Under the pieces are notes generated by a model, which saw nothing but the letters and a program-made list of their open reading frames with translations, did no database searches and was not told where the DNA came from. The translations under genes and the position numbers were made by a program. A DNA stretch of 64,000 bases from Diphasiastrum complanatum (taxonomy: Eukaryota > Streptophyta > Lycopodiopsida > Lycopodiales > Lycopodiaceae). The stretch lies in assembly GCA_029204225.1 (NCBI GenBank), contig CM055100.1:6904933-6968932 (forward strand), given 5' to 3'. Of this stretch, positions 59,401 to 64,000 are shown in pieces. Positions within the stretch are counted from its first letter, which is position 1. Every line of letters starts with the position of its first letter.

Positions 59401-59880
59401 TGAATTGCTCTCCTACTTCACATATGCCCTTCCATCATGTTGGAATTGGAGGTATAGAGTCATCGTGGAAACTTGGTGATTCATGCCAAATACCTTTGAT
59501 CATGATCAATTACAAGAGCGTGCGTTAAGCAAATTGAGAACCGTAGAATAGAACATAGAAAAATATTAATGAGAAAATGAACCATTGACTAAAAATTATA
59601 ACTCACTTGAATCTAGAAGACCGATGATCACATCTTGGCCAAAATTTGCTCTGATCCAAAGATCATGAAAATGTGACTGGCTATTTGTTTTACTATTGGT
59701 AGAATTTCCTTTCTCAATTCCCAAGAAGTCCCAGCTTCTTGTTGTTTGCAAGCTTCAAAATCTACTCTCAAAAACTGATACAACTCCTATCATTGTTATT
59801 CTCCCACAAAAGAACAATACAACAGTGCTTTGTTGTTACACTTTCTCCCAGAAAAAAATTGGAAATGTGATATATTTTGT
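56438..59880 (-). pseudogene. Subtilisin-like serine protease (SBT, peptidase S8) pseudogene
   Basis: Exon pieces in order on the minus strand: about 59800-59607 (GVVSVFES, TTRSWDFLGIEKG, IIGLLDS with catalytic Asp); about 59005-58690 ([30 protein letters not shown] with catalytic His, MDDAIH); 58693-58449 (NLFSISLAHG, oxyanion AAGNDGP); about 58342-58248 (GQSLSPYKL, FAGDAA); about 58008-57768 (PA-like part, LDPKKVQGKIVLC); about 57690-57551 (FSSRGPNSLTPNILK); 57271-57058 ([25 protein letters not shown] with catalytic Ser); about 56888-56438 (GSGHINPNAAADPGLIYD and Fn3-like tail). Lesions: TGA at 59755-59757, TAG at 58946-58948, frameshifts near 58930 and 58692, donor AT for GT at 57549-57550, WPES segment lost, signal and propeptide exon not found. 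Family role: secreted cell-wall protease. Confidence 0.85.
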
Positions 59881-59906
59881 TCATTAGAGCAATCATGATT
59901 CTAGAC

Positions 59907-60574
<668 letters not shown>

Positions 60575-60812
60575 GTTGGTCACTGCCAGCTGCATCATTC
60601 CTACAGTCCTCCAGAATGTAGACAGACACTGCTGATCTATGTTTTTAGATTAACACAAAATTCAACAAAATTCAACCAGTGTGCAGAATTGATAAGATGA
60701 GTGAATGAGATACACACACGATGACATACAACAATTCATTCAAGATCAGACATTACAGGACTGATATGTGCGTAATGGCTACAAAATCATCTATTGATTT
60801 TTCTGATTCTTC
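60575..60812. repeat. 235-bp direct duplication, copy 1
   Basis: GTTGGTCACTGCCAGCT...TGATTTTTCTGATTCTTC recurs at 60985-61219 with only a few differences. Confidence 0.85.
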
Positions 60813-60984
60813 CCTCCACTCGCGTAGCTCTTTGCCTGATGTCGTAGGCATCTCCTCTGAGCCATCATGCTGCTGATTGAAGCCATTGCTTCTGAAGTGT
60901 GTTCTCTTGTTGATGGGTGTTTGTTTGAATGCTCGGCCTCCTAGATCTGATAGCTCTTTGGCTACGTCAGACTATGACAAGGTA

Positions 60985-61219
60985 GTTGGTCACTGCCAGC
61001 TACATTCCTACAGTCCTCCAGAATGTAGACAGACACTGCTAATCTACGTTTTTAGATTAACACAACATTCAACAAAATTCAACCAGTGTGCGGAATTGAT
61101 AAGATGAGTGAATGAGATACACACACGATGACAGACAACAATTCATTCAAGATCAGACATTACAGGAGTGATATGTGCGCAACGACTATAAAATCATCTA
61201 TTGATTTTTCTGATTCTTC
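60985..61219. repeat. 235-bp direct duplication, copy 2
   Basis: Second copy of the 60575-60812 unit; about 170 bp of unique sequence separates them. Possibly LTR fragments, but no terminal TG/CA, primer-binding site or code is seen. Confidence 0.85.
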
Positions 61220-62967
61220 AAACACTGCATGCAGATCCACGCAGTGCGTTGGCGTGAGAGAAAAATATAGTTCTCCCATGTCTCTCTTACCAGCGGACTT
61301 GTGGATCTGCAGATCCTATGCTTACAGAAACTTGTCTCGCACGCAGACGGACTTCTTTTCTGTATTTTTCGTCTTCTTGCTTCCTAGCGTTAGACTACTT
61401 CATCTATATTTTGTATCAAGAAAAGTTAACATAGTCGTGATTGTCTTACATGCTCTTAAATTTTTTGCTACTTCTATGTGTGCGTTGAATTGTTTCTTAT
61501 GCTATCTTAAGCTATGATGTGTCATGTCTTTGACTAAGGATTGGTTGGAATTGTGCATGGAATATTTTGATTGTTTGGAAATTCAAACAATTAACATTAG
61601 ATGACGAAATTTGTGTCAATGTTCCTAGGAGTTGATTAATTTATATCATGGATCTGAAAGAAACTTATTATCTCTGAAGTAGATTTTACGCAATAGTGAG
61701 CATTGTGGTCTGTCTCAATTTTGTAACTCCATTTAGGTTGTGTGATCTATCTACCAAAGATTCTTGGATAGCATGTTTTTGATTGTTGATATCATGTTCA
61801 CGAAAACTATAGTGAAGTGACCAAAGAAATATGTTGTCAAGCGTTAAGTATGCGGGAAGTACATGTCACAAAGAACAACATGAAGGAGAATACATTTCGT
61901 GATCCACAGAAAAATATGTTACATGTAATGTCATAGTAGCTAATGGCATCAAAGTATGAGTGCTTCAAAAGAAGTTATATGGATGACACCATGTACAAGA
62001 AGTTCCAGATATGTATCCCACTATAAGAGAAGACATGCATTGTGGTAAACTTCTTATATGTCACTTATTCTAGAGGGATTATGTAAGCTCATCTTTCACA
62101 TTCTAACTTGAAACACATCATTGAACAAATGTTCATTCGTGTTGCCAAATTTATAATGTAATTTCTTTTTCTTTTGTATGTCCTCAATGTGCAACAAATT
62201 AGAGTCGACCAAGTCTAAAGCAAAAGAATAGTCCTGACCAACTCGCCACTTTTTGAGGACAATAAATAATGTAAACTTGCAACTTGCAAACTTCATCGTT
62301 TCTTTCAAGCTCATTGTTTATGCCTAAGATTCATTCAAAGCTTCGACCTCAATAGTTTATTCAATTTACACTATATGTAAGGACCATAATGTGCCAAACC
62401 CATAAATTTCTATACACAATGTCTATTTCATAGGCTTGTCTCATAAAAATCAAAACACACGACATTGTTGGATGAAGGTTGATTGACATTTGCATGCTTC
62501 AATAGGAAATTCATGAGAAATGTCTCGGATGAAGATCGATTAACATTTACATGCTTCAATAGGAAATTCATGAAAAATGTCTCAAGCTTGATATGTAAAT
62601 AAGGGGTCTCTTAATAGCTCAAATCATAAAGTTTTGGTTTCAATCATACAATTGAAACTTTTGAAAGTTGCAATAAGCTTAGCAATGTCTTTTTGGAAAA
62701 TCATGACATTGTGCCATTGTTTACTTCACAAGTATATCCATTTGTTTGAATACAAATAGCAATGCATCTTATTCAACTTGGTAGGTATGATGCATAATGA
62801 GTTGGATCATAGCATACTTTTTGGAAATGAAGTTATGTATAGCATTATTCAAAATCAAGACTTCATCTAATTGAGAAGTACATACAAGCACTACATAGCA
62901 TTCAATTGAAAAAAATAGAAATGAATGCAATGTCATGATATGTATCATTGGCAATGCACATTATAGC

Positions 62968-62971
<4 letters not shown>
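61220..62971. other. Intergenic, no gene recognised
   Basis: 61850-62060 has a weak, frame-broken resemblance to copia protease (VANGIKV, then VPTIRR-like), too degraded to call. 62466-62585 is a short tandem duplication (GCTTCAATAGGAAATTCATG twice). No other signal. Confidence 0.4.

Positions 62972-63035
<64 letters not shown>
62972..63035. repeat. (GA)n microsatellite
   Basis: About 62 bp of uninterrupted GA repeat. Confidence 0.95.
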
Positions 63036-63038
<3 letters not shown>

Positions 63039-63211
63039 TGGGCAATGATAGATAAAAAGGGTTTTGTCTATTCTCATTGGTCCACGTTTGCCCTAAAACG
63101 TATTTGAAGGGCATTTGAAGTGTAGTGAAAATGGGTTGAAAATGACGTGCATTCAAAAATTTCTAGAGAGAGAACATGTGCCTTTAGAAATTCCTAGAAA
63201 GAGAAGGTATA

Positions 63212-63216
<5 letters not shown>

Positions 63217-63278
<62 letters not shown>
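63217..63278. repeat. (GA)n microsatellite
   Basis: About 62 bp GA repeat. The flanks contain further short GAGAGA runs and the word CTAGA(G/A)AGAGA twice upstream (about 63160 and 63195). Confidence 0.95.
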
Positions 63279-63281
<3 letters not shown>

Positions 63282-63388
63282 GTGCACTTCCAAGAGAGAG
63301 AGAAACGCTCATTTTTTATTTTTTAGGGTGTTTTTCGGGTTTGTTTTAAGGATTTTTAGGTTTCACATGAAAAATAGCACTAATGTGA

Positions 63389-63391
<3 letters not shown>

Positions 63392-63451
<60 letters not shown>
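63392..63451. repeat. (GA)n microsatellite
   Basis: About 60 bp GA repeat, the third array within 480 bp. Confidence 0.95.
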
Positions 63452-63453
<2 letters not shown>

Positions 63454-64000
63454 TCTCACATCTATGTTTCTATAGTAAATGCAAAGATGATATGGGTGTA
63501 AAAAGACCCATATAGAAGGCCAACAAAATGTAAAATCTAGCCAAAAGAAAAAGGCTTTCGTACATTTCCTTTGCATCATAACCAATTTGTAGGAATACAC
63601 ACAAATACGCATCGAGATTTGAGACCTTTCGCTTTCTTCCGTGTCAAAGTGTAAATTCATCATCACACTATGGAGCTATAATGCATCAAATTTTATTTTT
63701 GTGGTTTCAAGAATGGCACACATCTATCAAACATAAATAGTATTGTCATCAAAATTTCATGCAACACGTAATAATATAATTTAATTGTGTTTGTAGGAAC
63801 TGAATAAGAAAATCTATAATTTGTTGTAGTTTGCAAAATGATGCCTTGGGTTCAAACAACTCATGTACTGGTCTCATAAGTTATTAACAGACATGCTTTC
63901 CTCAAAATCAACAATAGTTTTCCCTAATGGTTTTTCCTTTTAACTCCTACAAGTCCAAGGAAAAGGTTACATAAACATGTACATATGCTTTTTCCTCTAA
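63452..64000. other. AT-rich intergenic, nothing recognised
   Basis: No reading frame, repeat or motif of note beyond short chance frames. Confidence 0.4.

Noticed and set aside
61850-62060. Copia protease remnant
   Set aside because: Only a few residues (VANGIKV and a VPTIRR-like word) fit, spread over several frames; too weak to call.

Overview
This is a piece of a flowering-plant nuclear genome. Evidence: a five-exon gene for the cytosolic 60S ribosomal protein L13a (uL13) with GT-AG introns and a plant-type product, a relic of a plant subtilisin-like protease (SBT), plant-style Ty1/copia and Ty3/gypsy retrotransposons primed by initiator methionine tRNA, and many long (GA)n/(TA)n microsatellites. 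No species can be named from sequence alone.

Layout. Bases 1-48388 are almost entirely nested, mostly dead LTR retrotransposons. Labels used here: C1 (1-1494, minus) inserted in copia A1 (1495-3461); LTR-A (3462-4265) shared with copia A2 (4266-6861); copia B (6862 to about 10823); copia D1, a structurally complete non-autonomous-looking element with both LTRs (10926-15880); copia E (15881-18430) carrying two sibling MITEs; copia D2 (18802-20634); element C2 (20635-22061, minus); copia F (22062-23060, minus); copia G (23436-26410, minus); a giant foldback element (26412-27298); gypsy H (27299-28600, minus); unidentified sequence; gypsy I (30300-33491, minus); copia J with a repeat-filled LTR (33492-37850, minus); copia K (37906-41185, plus) joined to gypsy L (41186-43935, plus); gypsy M gag (43940-46088, minus); a minisatellite; and a third copy of family A (46937-48388, minus).

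Bases 48389-60000 are the genic part. RPL13A occupies 49320-55118 on the minus strand; its 3.2-kb third intron holds a hAT transposase relic. Upstream and head-to-tail with it lies a subtilase pseudogene (56438-59880, minus) with its Ser, His and Asp regions recognisable but several stops and frameshifts. Bases 60100-64000 are intergenic, with a 235-bp direct duplication and three (GA)n arrays.

Only RPL13A looks like a functional host gene. The most unusual items are: the D1 element, whose second ORF stays open for about 795 codons although its integrase and reverse-transcriptase signature residues are replaced; a gag stop at the same codon in D1 and D2; two MITEs flanked by 4-bp TTGG/CCAA duplications; and an exact palindrome CACACGTGTG recurring six times, chiefly in LTR sequence of different elements.
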